From JAUVIB01 sp964424545 (GTDB lineage: Bacteria; Calditrichota; Calditrichia; Calditrichales; Calditrichaceae): 14,399 bases of DNA. A model generated the notes under the pieces. The model had not been told where the DNA came from. It worked only from the letters and a program-made list of their open reading frames with translations, and ran no database searches. Positions within the stretch are counted from its first letter, which is position 1; the number at the start of each line of letters is the position of its first letter. The stretch spans positions 1 to 14,399 of the forward strand of contig CAYRJN010000100.1 of assembly GCA_964424545.1 (NCBI GenBank), written 5' to 3'. Below, piece after piece: positions 7,683 to 14,399 of this stretch. The position numbers and the translations under genes were made by a program.

Positions 7683-7734
7683 GATGCACCACACTTTTTT
7701 ATATAAGACATTACATTATAATCTACGATGCCTC

Positions 7735-9816
7735 TTATAACATTTCCAGCATTTTCAAATCTTTTTCATCGCCAAAGACCAAAAGAATATCGTTCGCTTC
7801 TATTACGGTTTGCGCCGTAGGCTGAATATAATCAATCTCCGAATTATTTCCTATTTTTTCCCTTCGCTTAATCAAAAGAACGTCGATATTGTAGTTCTTG
7901 CGCAAACCGATTTCGCCCAGACTCCTACCCACAAACTTTATGGGAGCGGAAACTTCGTTTAAATGATAATTTTCTACAACCTGAACAATTTTATTATGCG
8001 AAACATTTTTCAAACTTTCGCCCGTTTCGCCAGCCATATCACGTAGGAATATTTGGTGATTATAAGCGGAAATAACATCTGTCTGTAAAATAGTTCCGAC
8101 GATGCGGTTTTCACCGTCGCTCGCCACAACAGGCAGTTCGTCATGTCCCGTTTTACCGAACATCTTCATTACATAATCCAAATTGTCGTCTTCATTAACG
8201 ACGGTAACATTGGGATTGGCGATATCTTCTGCAATTAAAATATTTTTTAGAGATTCATAATCCCTTATTGTATCGCGAATTTCCTCTAAAGAGATATAAC
8301 TTTTAATTCTATTATCATTATCTACTACATACAGATAGTTATGACCAGAATCAACCATTTTATTTACGGTTTCGCTAAAAGGCGCATTAATATGGATGGT
8401 TTCTACGCTTCGTTTTACCACATCTTTTACTTTTAAAGAGCGCAAAACATTCAATTCTCTACCGCCGAAAAGATTAATGCCTTTGCGAAGCAGCTTTAAA
8501 GTATAGATCGACCCGTTTTGCAATCGTTGGGCAATAAGCGTAGCGATAATTGTAGTGATCATTAAGGGTAGAATAATTTTATATTCATTTGTCAGTTCAA
8601 AAATGATTAAAATAGCGGCAATGGGACCATGTGTGGCCGCGCCCACAACACCGCCCATAGCCACAAGGGCGTAAGCGCCTGAAGCGGCCGTCCAATCGGG
8701 AAAGAAAAAGCGGGCAAATCCGGCATAAGCCGTACCGAGCATGGCGCCAAGAAACAATGATGGTGCAAAAATTCCGCCCGAGCCGCCGGAACCGAGACTA
8801 AGCGAAGTGGATACTATTTTTAACACAACCAAAATCAGAGCCATCTGCCAAAGCATTTCGCTGCTTAAGGCCTTATCCATAGTGTCGTACCCTACGCCGA
8901 AAATTTGAGGGAATTTTAATCCGATAAGACCAAGCATTGCTCCGCCTATGGCGCCTTTAACATATTCGGGCAATTTTAAATCATCAAAGAAATCTTCCGA
9001 AAAATATAAAACTTTTATAAAAGCCACCGCCGTTATCCCGGCAAGAAACCCCAAAACAATGTAATTACCGAATTCAAGGGGAGAAATTAACTCATATTTG
9101 GGAACGATAAAAGCGGGAAAATCGCCGAGAAAGTGTCGCGATACTACTGTTGCTGTCACCGATGAAATAACAATCGGACTAAATTGTGCAACGGCGAAAT
9201 CGCCGAGAATAATTTCTACAGCGAACAAAGCGCCGGCAATGGGCGCATTAAAAGCGGCGGCGATACCCGATGCGGCGCCGCAGGCTACAAAAACACGCAT
9301 TCTGCGGGGATTAACTTTAAAAAATTGTCCTAAAGTAGAGCCTACGGCGGAACCGATTTGAATAACCGGCCCTTCACGTCCGACCGATCCGCCGGATGCG
9401 ATATAAAAAGCGGAAGCGAATAGTTTGGCAAAAACAACCCGCGGACGAATCACGCCGTTTTTCAAGGCAATGGCCTCCATAACTTCAGGCACGCCGTGGC
9501 CTTTGGCTTCTGACGACCAATATCGAATAACGAGACCGACAACAATGCCTCCGATTGTGGGGATAATAATTTTCCAGTACCAGGCGACTCTTAAAATGGA
9601 TTCCAAACCAAGATCGCCATGCCAAAGAAGTTTGTGGAATTCTTTAATAACAAACTGGATTAATACGGCGCCATATCCCCCGAATAATCCGATTACAACG
9701 GCAACGATTAACACAAAACTGTGTTCGGTCATTTTGGCCTTATCTACAAGATCAATAAAAAATTTGGAAGAATTATTAATATAATCTTTTAATTTTGAAT
9801 AGGAATGGTCGGACAT
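7735..9816 (-). CDS. ClC-family anion transporter/channel with CBS pair and RCK_C domain
   Basis: A 693-residue membrane protein. The ClC membrane domain spans about 30-440: KGHGVPEVMEA (105-115, selectivity motif), GSVGREGPVIQIG (143-155) with gating glutamate E148, NAPIAGALFAVEI (190-202), GSGGSGGIFAPS (342-353) and SIYTLK (436-441), where Y438 probably corresponds to the central tyrosine. Then a CBS pair (about 460-585) and a C-terminal TrkA_C/RCK_C domain (about 610-690, ending VIEANDILLVFGDEKDLKML). Relative to E. coli ClC, the central serine of GSGIP is His (H107), and the internal proton glutamate that follows the conserved Glu of FxxE is Ile (I202). Whether it exchanges Cl-/H+ or is a channel cannot be fixed from sequence. 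Its ATG (9816) is 12 nt after the panD stop with no strong ribosome site, so it is probably co-expressed with panD. It is related to the second ClC at 10575-12341, which lacks RCK_C. Confidence 0.93.
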   Translation of the reverse strand: MSDHSYSKLKDYINNSSKFFIDLVDKAKMTEHSFVLIVAVVIGLFGGYGAVLIQFVIKEFHKLLWHGDLGLESILRVAWYWKIIIPTIGGIVVGLVIRYWSSEAKGHGVPEVMEAIALKNGVIRPRVVFAKLFASAFYIASGGSVGREGPVIQIGSAVGSTLGQFFKVNPRRMRVFVACGAASGIAAAFNAPIAGALFAVEIILGDFAVAQFSPIVISSVTATVVSRHFLGDFPAFIVPKYELISPLEFGNYIVLGFLAGITAVAFIKVLYFSEDFFDDLKLPEYVKGAIGGAMLGLIGLKFPQIFGVGYDTMDKALSSEMLWQMALILVVLKIVSTSLSLGSGGSGGIFAPSLFLGAMLGTAYAGFARFFFPDWTAASGAYALVAMGGVVGAATHGPIAAILIIFELTNEYKIILPLMITTIIATLIAQRLQNGSIYTLKLLRKGINLFGGRELNVLRSLKVKDVVKRSVETIHINAPFSETVNKMVDSGHNYLYVVDNDNRIKSYISLEEIRDTIRDYESLKNILIAEDIANPNVTVVNEDDNLDYVMKMFGKTGHDELPVVASDGENRIVGTILQTDVISAYNHQIFLRDMAGETGESLKNVSHNKIVQVVENYHLNEVSAPIKFVGRSLGEIGLRKNYNIDVLLIKRREKIGNNSEIDYIQPTAQTVIEANDILLVFGDEKDLKMLEML

Positions 9817-9828
9817 GGAGTGTGAGCG

Positions 9829-10185
9829 TTACCTGTTTTTTGGGTTTTTTATTTGGTTATTTTCGTCCAATAAAAGCGTAATCGGTGTAAAATGCTTAAC
9901 TTCTTCTTCCTGTAAATCGGCGTAAGAAAGAATAATTACCAAATCACCGCGTTGTCCCAACCTGGCCGCACCACCGTTTAGACAGATTTCGCCTTTTTTT
10001 CCATCAATCGCATAAGTGGTAAAACGATCGCCGGTGTTTATATTTACAACGTCTATTTTTTCATAAGGTACGATGTCGGCCTTGGCCATCAATTCCGAAT
10101 CTATTGCCAGACTGCCTTCATAATTTAAATCCGCGTCGGTAACAACCGCGCGATGTATTTTTGATTTGAGTAATGTGCGTGTCAA
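9829..10185 (-). CDS. panD: Aspartate 1-decarboxylase, pyruvoyl-dependent
   Basis: A 118-residue proenzyme that cleaves itself to give a pyruvoyl cofactor and converts L-aspartate to beta-alanine for pantothenate and CoA synthesis. The cleavage site is visible as YEGSLAID, with G24-S25 exactly where PanD is processed. Other conserved residues: K9, TGDRFTTYAI (51-60) with R54 and Y58, and NGGAARL (70-76), close to the NGAAA of E. coli. Length is slightly below the E. coli protein (126). The start is TTG (10185-10183), fixed by MTRTLLKSKIHRA, the expected N-terminus; TGGA lies 7 nt upstream. A nearby ATG at 10192-10190 is in another frame and leads to a 24-codon frame that ends soon. panD is first in the directon and is followed by clc1 after 12 nt. 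No panB or panC is in the window. Confidence 0.95.
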   Translation of the reverse strand: MTRTLLKSKIHRAVVTDADLNYEGSLAIDSELMAKADIVPYEKIDVVNINTGDRFTTYAIDGKKGEICLNGGAARLGQRGDLVIILSYADLQEEEVKHFTPITLLLDENNQIKNPKNR

Positions 10186-10574
10186 TTTTCATTCCATTAT
10201 TTATTCCAACGCTTGCGAATTTAAATAAATAGTAATAACAAAACAAATATTATAATTATTTTTAGATTTAAGTTTTTTGTTATCATTTTGTTTAAGTTAA
10301 AGACCATATTTGTGGATGGACTCCAAGTATCAAGCACACGAAGAGCAAAATCCAGTAAACATTCTCGGTTAATACAATTCCGGAAAAACGAAGACGAGGA
10401 TTGAACGAATTAGCACAAATAAACACGTCCGACTTAACGCAACCGTCATGACTTCCTTCTCCAAATAACCAGTTTACCAATTTAATATAAAAGATTTATT
10501 GTTAAATGCGGTTTTTATACTTAAATTACGCAACTTTTTAAATGAATAACAAAATAATGGATAAGTTTATATAG
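10186..10574. other. Divergent intergenic region between panD and second clc gene
   Basis: This 389-base region should carry the promoters of the leftward panD directon and of the rightward clc gene. It has three parts. Bases 10186-10305 and 10481-10574 are extremely A+T-rich; 10306-10480 is clearly richer in G+C. A TATAAT on the minus strand (10254-10249) is a possible -10 box for panD, with no good -35. For the plus-strand gene, TATACT near 10516 is a possible -10, also without a good -35. A 62-codon minus-strand frame (10480-10292, TTG start) has no ribosome site and unusual composition, and I do not call it a gene. No tRNA is visible. Confidence 0.45.
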
Positions 10575-12341
10575 ATGAAAAATTATTTTCGACCTTTACA
10601 GATAAAAGCATTTCGCTTTCTATATCGCACCGATATCCCCAGCGAATTTTATTTACTCTTGTTAGCCTTTATTATCGGCATATTAACCGGATTTGGCGCA
10701 TATCTGCTTAACATTATCGTAAACGAAATTCACTGGTTTTTTTACGAACAAAGCGGCAAAGAATTTATTTCACCCTATTGGATGAATTATTTGCGCATTA
10801 TATTTCCGGCAATCGGCGGTTTGTTTGTAGGTCTGATGGTCTATTATCTCTCCCCTGAAGTAAAAGGACATGGTATCCCCAGCGTTATGGAAGCCGTTGC
10901 CAATAAGGGAGGTTATATCAGGCGTCGAGTATCTATTCTTACTTCACTGAACTCGGGAATGACCATCGGTTCGGGCGGTTCTGCGGGGAAAGAAGGTCCC
11001 ATCGTGCAAATCGGCGCGGCTATCGGCTCTTCCGTGGGACAGATGTTCCATGTTTCCCAGCGGCGTATGAAAATATTAGTGGGCTGCGGCACAGCGGCGG
11101 GTTTGGCAGCCGTTTTTAACGCCCCCGTTGCCGGCGTTGTTTTTACCATTGAACTTATTCTCGGCGATTACAGCTTGAAAGCGTTTACGCCTATTGTCGT
11201 TTCATCGGTTGTGGCCACGGCAATTTCCAACTATTTTATCGATCCTAACCCGATTTTTCAAATTCCGGTTTATACTATTCAAACACCATGGGAATTCCCG
11301 CTATTTTTACTAATGGGTATGATCGGGGGCGTCGTTTCCGTTTTTTTTATCCGTTCTTTGTATAAAATTGAGGATATTTTTGAAGAAAAAATAAAACTGC
11401 CCAACTATTTTAAACCGGCTCTCGGAGGACTCCTTACCGGCGTGATCGCTTTCTGGTTTCCGGAAGTATACGGTTTTAATGATTTTGCCACTCATAACGC
11501 GCTGATTTCCGAGCCGAGTATGCTTATTTTATTGGTTCTTATTTTAGCTAAAATCTTGGCGACTTCTTTCACTCTGGGCTCGGGCGGAACGGGCGGGCTT
11601 TTTACACCTTCTTTGTTTATCGGCGCCATGTTCGGCGCTCTTTTCGGCGAAGTATTGAGAGCTTTTTTTCCTGGACTCATTGCCCCCGTGGGAGCCTACG
11701 CACTTGTCGGAATGGGCGTTATCGTTGCCGGCACCATCCATGCTCCTCTTTCGGCTTTGCTGATTATATTTGAAGTAACAAGAGATTATAATATTATTTT
11801 ACCTTTAATGCTCGGTACGGTATCCTCTACCCTTATTGCTCGCTGGATTGAAAAAGAGTCCATTTATACCATGAAATTATCGCTGTTTACCAGCCGCATT
11901 GAACACGGCGTTAATATCGATATTTTACAAAATATGAAGATTAAATCCATGATCAATACCGACGCCCCGTATATTAAAGCAAACGCAAGTTTTACCGAAG
12001 TGCTCAATATCTTTATCAATTCGAAAAGCACAACTTTTCCCGTTGTGGATCATAATGAAAAATTAATCGGCATCATTACTATGCGCGATATCCGCCCCTT
12101 GCTTCAGGAGCGCGATCTGGCACCTTTGCTGCTGGCTATGGATATTATGAGCGAAAATGTATTTGTGTTGCAGCCGGACGATTCCTTTGATCAGGCATTG
12201 CGAAAAATGGAAATCGACGATAACGATTCGCTGCCGGTTGTCCGCGACACCAAATCCATGCGGTATCTCGGAGTAGTTACAAAGGATCAAATACTGAAAC
12301 AATATACCAAAAAAGATTTAATTTTAACGCAGATAGATTAG
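10575..12341 (+). CDS. ClC-family anion transporter/channel with CBS pair
   Basis: A 588-residue membrane protein paralogous to the ClC encoded at 7735-9816. ClC domain about 20-435: KGHGIPSVMEA (97-107), GSAGKEGPIVQIG (134-146) with gating glutamate E140, NAPVAGVVFTIEL (182-194), GSGGTGGLFTPS (335-346) and SIYTMK (429-434) with the probable central tyrosine Y431. A CBS pair follows (about 452-575), with FPVVDHNEKLIGIITMRDI and SLPVVRD...YLGVVTKDQI; the protein ends there, without RCK_C. The serine of GSGIP is His (H99), and the internal proton-glutamate position is Leu (L194), as in the paralogue (His and Ile). The start ATG (10575) has a weak GGATAAG 9 nt upstream. It is the only plus-strand gene in the window, transcribed away from panD-clc1, which suggests a duplication and separate regulation. 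Transport mode and ion are not determined by the sequence. Confidence 0.93.
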   Translation: MKNYFRPLQIKAFRFLYRTDIPSEFYLLLLAFIIGILTGFGAYLLNIIVNEIHWFFYEQSGKEFISPYWMNYLRIIFPAIGGLFVGLMVYYLSPEVKGHGIPSVMEAVANKGGYIRRRVSILTSLNSGMTIGSGGSAGKEGPIVQIGAAIGSSVGQMFHVSQRRMKILVGCGTAAGLAAVFNAPVAGVVFTIELILGDYSLKAFTPIVVSSVVATAISNYFIDPNPIFQIPVYTIQTPWEFPLFLLMGMIGGVVSVFFIRSLYKIEDIFEEKIKLPNYFKPALGGLLTGVIAFWFPEVYGFNDFATHNALISEPSMLILLVLILAKILATSFTLGSGGTGGLFTPSLFIGAMFGALFGEVLRAFFPGLIAPVGAYALVGMGVIVAGTIHAPLSALLIIFEVTRDYNIILPLMLGTVSSTLIARWIEKESIYTMKLSLFTSRIEHGVNIDILQNMKIKSMINTDAPYIKANASFTEVLNIFINSKSTTFPVVDHNEKLIGIITMRDIRPLLQERDLAPLLLAMDIMSENVFVLQPDDSFDQALRKMEIDDNDSLPVVRDTKSMRYLGVVTKDQILKQYTKKDLILTQID

Positions 12342-12608
12342 CGGCACTTGCACCGCCTTTGTTTGGCTATTCAACTTTGATCTTCGGAGCGTTGCAAACC
12401 CTTTCAATGCAACTAAGGATTGCCCCGCCACGCGTTGTTCAGTTTGTAGAACATATCGATGAATAGAAAAAATGACAATTTGTGGCGTAAACACCTGTTA
12501 TTCAAATGAATTTTCTTAAATGGCTTCTATCTCAAATTTGCTTTAAGTTGCCAATTGTAAGAGGTTCCGAGCAAAAATTGAACCTGCGGATTAAGGCAAA
12601 ACTCAAAA
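12342..12608. other. Convergent intergenic gap
   Basis: This 267-base gap lies between the ends of the plus-strand clc gene and the minus-strand MBL gene. GCGG (12341-12344) and CCGC (12353-12356) could pair just after the clc stop, followed by CTTTGTTT, a weak terminator at best. A second inverted repeat, GTTGCA (12391-12396) with TGCAAC (12408-12413), has an 11-nt spacer. A short plus-strand frame to 12466 has no ribosome site. No RNA gene is recognisable. Confidence 0.35.
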
Positions 12609-13547
12609 TTAAACCCCTAACCTATAAGCTTTAATGCCTTTTTCTTTCAGCGTATTCACAAAGTCGTCAAAACCGTGGGTGCAATATACCTCCCCTGCAT
12701 CAACCATCTCTACAAGCTGCAGCAATTCGTCAAAATCGGCGTGATCGCTTAATGGAATAACTTCATCCACTTTAAAACGAAACGACGCCTTGCTGTCCAT
12801 CCCCCAACCGGAAAGAAATATGGAATAAATATTTCCTATACTTTGCAAAAAACGGCGATTACGCGCGTTCGGCGGCAAAAGCAAAACTTTTTCACGATAA
12901 GCGCTTTTTTTAAACTTTTCAAAAGCGGAAAATTGCACTCCGTATTTTTGATATATCGGTGCATATTGCATAATCATATAATCAACGGCAACAGGCAGCC
13001 CGGCATCGCTTAAAATTTTTAAAGCCTCCTGCCCTTTACCAAGCGAATAAGCAAAAACGACGGGAATCCGCCCTTCTCTTAGCTTGTTGCGACATTTTTC
13101 AATTAACGCTTCCTGCGCATCTTCCCGCGGAGGAATTTTATAATGCGCTTTCCCAAAAGTAGTTTCCATAATCAAAATATCAGCTTTAACGAGTTGAAAT
13201 GGTTCGGCGGTTAATGACTGTTTCAGACGAAAATCACCGGTGTATAGCAGTGATTTTTCATCAGTCTCAATTTTTATTTGAGAAGAACCGAGAATATGTC
13301 CGGCCGGATACAATGTTATGCGCCGATTATTTATTGAAAACGGCTTATTATACTCATAAGATGTAAAAGCGGGATTCTTCAATCTTCGGCGGATAAAATC
13401 GCCGGTGGGTTTGGAACATATAATCTTTTTATGACGGGCAATATGATCGCCGTGGGCATGGGAAATAAAACCAAACGGTTTTACGCGTCTTGAATCGAGC
13501 CATAAATCTACAGCGGGTATATAAATATCATCATCATAAACAAACAA
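12609..13547 (-). CDS. MBL-fold exonuclease-like protein (ligase/Lhr-associated type)
   Basis: A 312-residue cytoplasmic metallo-beta-lactamase-fold protein resembling the bacterial ligase-associated or Lhr-associated DNA exonucleases, distant relatives of SNM1/Artemis and CPSF-like nucleases. Metal-binding motifs: SHAHGDH at 29-35 (H30, H32, D34, H35), PAGHILGS at 81-88 (H84), YTGDF at 102-106 (D105), METTFG at 127-132, PLSDHADFDEL at 265-275 (H269) and CTHGFDDF at 289-296 (H291). The start is TTG (13547-13545) with TTAGG 6 nt upstream; the nearby ATG triplets are out of frame. It begins 29 nt after the miaB stop and is probably co-transcribed with it. No ATP-dependent ligase, Lhr helicase or other repair gene is present here, so a DNA-repair role is inferred from family only; an RNA substrate is also possible. 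Confidence 0.8.
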   Translation of the reverse strand: MFVYDDDIYIPAVDLWLDSRRVKPFGFISHAHGDHIARHKKIICSKPTGDFIRRRLKNPAFTSYEYNKPFSINNRRITLYPAGHILGSSQIKIETDEKSLLYTGDFRLKQSLTAEPFQLVKADILIMETTFGKAHYKIPPREDAQEALIEKCRNKLREGRIPVVFAYSLGKGQEALKILSDAGLPVAVDYMIMQYAPIYQKYGVQFSAFEKFKKSAYREKVLLLPPNARNRRFLQSIGNIYSIFLSGWGMDSKASFRFKVDEVIPLSDHADFDELLQLVEMVDAGEVYCTHGFDDFVNTLKEKGIKAYRLGV

Positions 13548-13576
13548 AACAAACCTAATGATTACGTGTTGATTGA

Positions 13577-14399
13577 TTATTTTCCATTATTTACTACATT
13601 TCCAATTAAAGTATTAGTCGAAGCCTTTTCAACTTTCACTTTAATCATATCTCCAATATTGTAAGCGACGCTATTATCGAAAACAACTATTTTATTACCG
13701 TCGTTTCGCCCCATTAATTGGTCATTCTTTTTGGCGTTGCCCTCAATTAATACGTCAAAAGTTTGTCCTATATGCGCTTGATTCTTTTTGTTGGATATTT
13801 GCCGTTGCAACTCAACTAAACGGGTAATGCGGTCGGTTTTATGCGCATCCCCTACATCGTCCGGATATTTTTTTGAAGCAATGGTGTTTTTCCTTTCGGA
13901 ATATTTAAACATAAAAGCCGAATCAAATTCCACTTTCTGCACTACATCAAGCGTATCGAGAAACTCTTCTTCCGTTTCACTCGGAAAGCCGACAATAATA
14001 TCGGTGGTTAATACAATATCGGGAATTAGGCGGCGTATTTTATCGCTTAATTTCAAAAAGTCTTTTTTGCCGTAAGTGCGGTTCATAAGATTTAAAATGC
14101 GATCATTGCCGGCTTGCAAGGGCAGATGGATATGTTTGCAAACCTTCGGATTATTTGCAATTACCTCCAATAGACGATCGGGAAAATCTTTGGGATGCGG
14201 CGAAGTAAATCGAATGCGTTCAATGCCTTTCACTTCGGCGACGATTTCCATTAAATCGGCAAAATCAAAAGATTTATAGCGATAGGAATTAACATTTTGA
14301 CCGAGCAGCGTTATTTGTTTAAAACCTTGAATCGCTAATTTTTCCGCTTCCTTGCGAACGTTTTTAGGATCGCGGCTGCGCTCTCTTCCGCGCGTATAT
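13577..14399 (-). CDS. miaB: tRNA-2-methylthio-N6-dimethylallyladenosine synthase (MiaB), C-terminal part
   Basis: The frame enters at the right edge and has 273 residues in the window; the N-terminal UPF0004 domain and the radical-SAM CxxxCxxC lie outside. It opens with YTRGRERSRDPKNV, which in MiaB directly follows the radical-SAM cysteines, then TLLGQNVNSY, a MiaB hallmark. Further on are FTSPHPKDFP, HLPLQAGNDRILNLMNR and TDIIVGFPSETEEEF of the radical-SAM barrel. The C-terminal TRAM domain (about the last 65 residues) contains LIEGNAKKNDQLMGRNDGNK. The enzyme adds a methylthio group to i6A at position 37 of tRNAs that read UNN codons. Partial only because of the window edge. The internal Met at 14251 is not the start. 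The TAA stop (13579-13577) is followed after 29 nt by the MBL-fold gene. Confidence 0.93.
   Translation of the reverse strand, partial: YTRGRERSRDPKNVRKEAEKLAIQGFKQITLLGQNVNSYRYKSFDFADLMEIVAEVKGIERIRFTSPHPKDFPDRLLEVIANNPKVCKHIHLPLQAGNDRILNLMNRTYGKKDFLKLSDKIRRLIPDIVLTTDIIVGFPSETEEEFLDTLDVVQKVEFDSAFMFKYSERKNTIASKKYPDDVGDAHKTDRITRLVELQRQISNKKNQAHIGQTFDVLIEGNAKKNDQLMGRNDGNKIVVFDNSVAYNIGDMIKVKVEKASTNTLIGNVVNNGK

Noticed and set aside
7683..7694. GTG at 7694 as start of the acyl-CoA dehydrogenase
   Set aside because: The ATG four codons later gives the usual family N-terminus; the GTG has no better ribosome site. It cannot be excluded.
7475..7711. 78-codon minus-strand frame starting at ATG 7711
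   Set aside because: It runs out of frame across the N-terminus of the acyl-CoA dehydrogenase, whose protein signatures are unambiguous; a shadow frame.
10119..10192. 24-codon frame from ATG 10192 as a leader peptide for panD
   Set aside because: It overlaps the panD start out of frame, has no ribosome site of its own, and its peptide has no feature of a regulatory leader.
10360..10450. Integron attC-like core motifs (ACTTAAC, GTTAATA)
   Set aside because: The motifs are in the wrong order and orientation for an attC site, and no integrase or cassette is present.
10292..10480. 62-codon minus-strand open frame with a hydrophobic C-terminal half
   Set aside because: It begins with TTG without a ribosome site, has no recognised relatives that I can recall, and lies in a divergent promoter region; treated as non-coding.
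12341..12360. Rho-independent terminator for the plus-strand clc gene
   Set aside because: The stem is only 4 bp and the following T-run is interrupted; too weak to call.
12341..12466. Short plus-strand frame after the clc stop, possibly a small gene or a frameshifted clc extension
   Set aside because: No ribosome site, no recognisable domain, and clc already ends normally after its second CBS domain.

Overview
The window is a compact, A+T-rich bacterial chromosome segment of ordinary genes with short gaps. Nothing in it looks like a phage, a transposase or a CRISPR array. Gene content (SelA, 7TM-HD phosphodiesterase of the PgpH type, YbeY, CorC-like protein, PanD, MiaB, a ligase/Lhr-associated type MBL nuclease) fits a free-living, probably Gram-negative-type bacterium. 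A lineage in or near the FCB group is possible: the YbeY metal motif is of the His-His-Asp kind, which I recall from Bacteroidetes. That placement is a guess. Start-codon use is notable: four of the ten genes whose start lies in the window begin with TTG.

Layout: (1) 1-2124, minus strand: selA, then a TagD-like cytidylyltransferase 1 nt downstream with a TTG start, then an unrecognised gene that runs off the left edge. (2) 2125-2486: non-coding, with a perfect 9-bp inverted repeat and a 20-bp perfect palindrome. (3) 2487-10185, minus strand: a directon in the order panD, clc1 (ClC + CBS pair + RCK_C), acyl-CoA dehydrogenase, pgpH-like, ybeY, corC-like. Junctions are tight (12 nt, 52 nt, 4-nt overlap, 50-nt overlap, 72 nt). 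A promoter-like sequence sits in the last gap, so corC may also be transcribed alone. (4) 10186-10574: a divergent, mostly very A+T-rich control region. (5) 10575-12341, plus strand: a second ClC protein with CBS domains but no RCK_C. (6) 12342-12608: convergent non-coding gap. (7) 12609-14399, minus strand: an MBL-fold nuclease gene 29 nt downstream of miaB, which is cut by the right edge.

How the genes may work together: a putative c-di-AMP hydrolase shares a directon with a ClC carrying CBS and RCK_C domains and a CBS-containing CorC-like membrane protein, with a second ClC transcribed divergently. RCK_C and CBS domains are known c-di-AMP or adenine-nucleotide sensors in other proteins. 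The cluster could therefore couple nucleotide signalling to anion and cation balance; this is inference. Both ClC proteins keep the gating glutamate but carry His at the central serine position and Ile or Leu at the internal proton-glutamate position. I found no clearly new multi-gene system; the ion/c-di-AMP grouping and the ClC residue pattern are the best leads.
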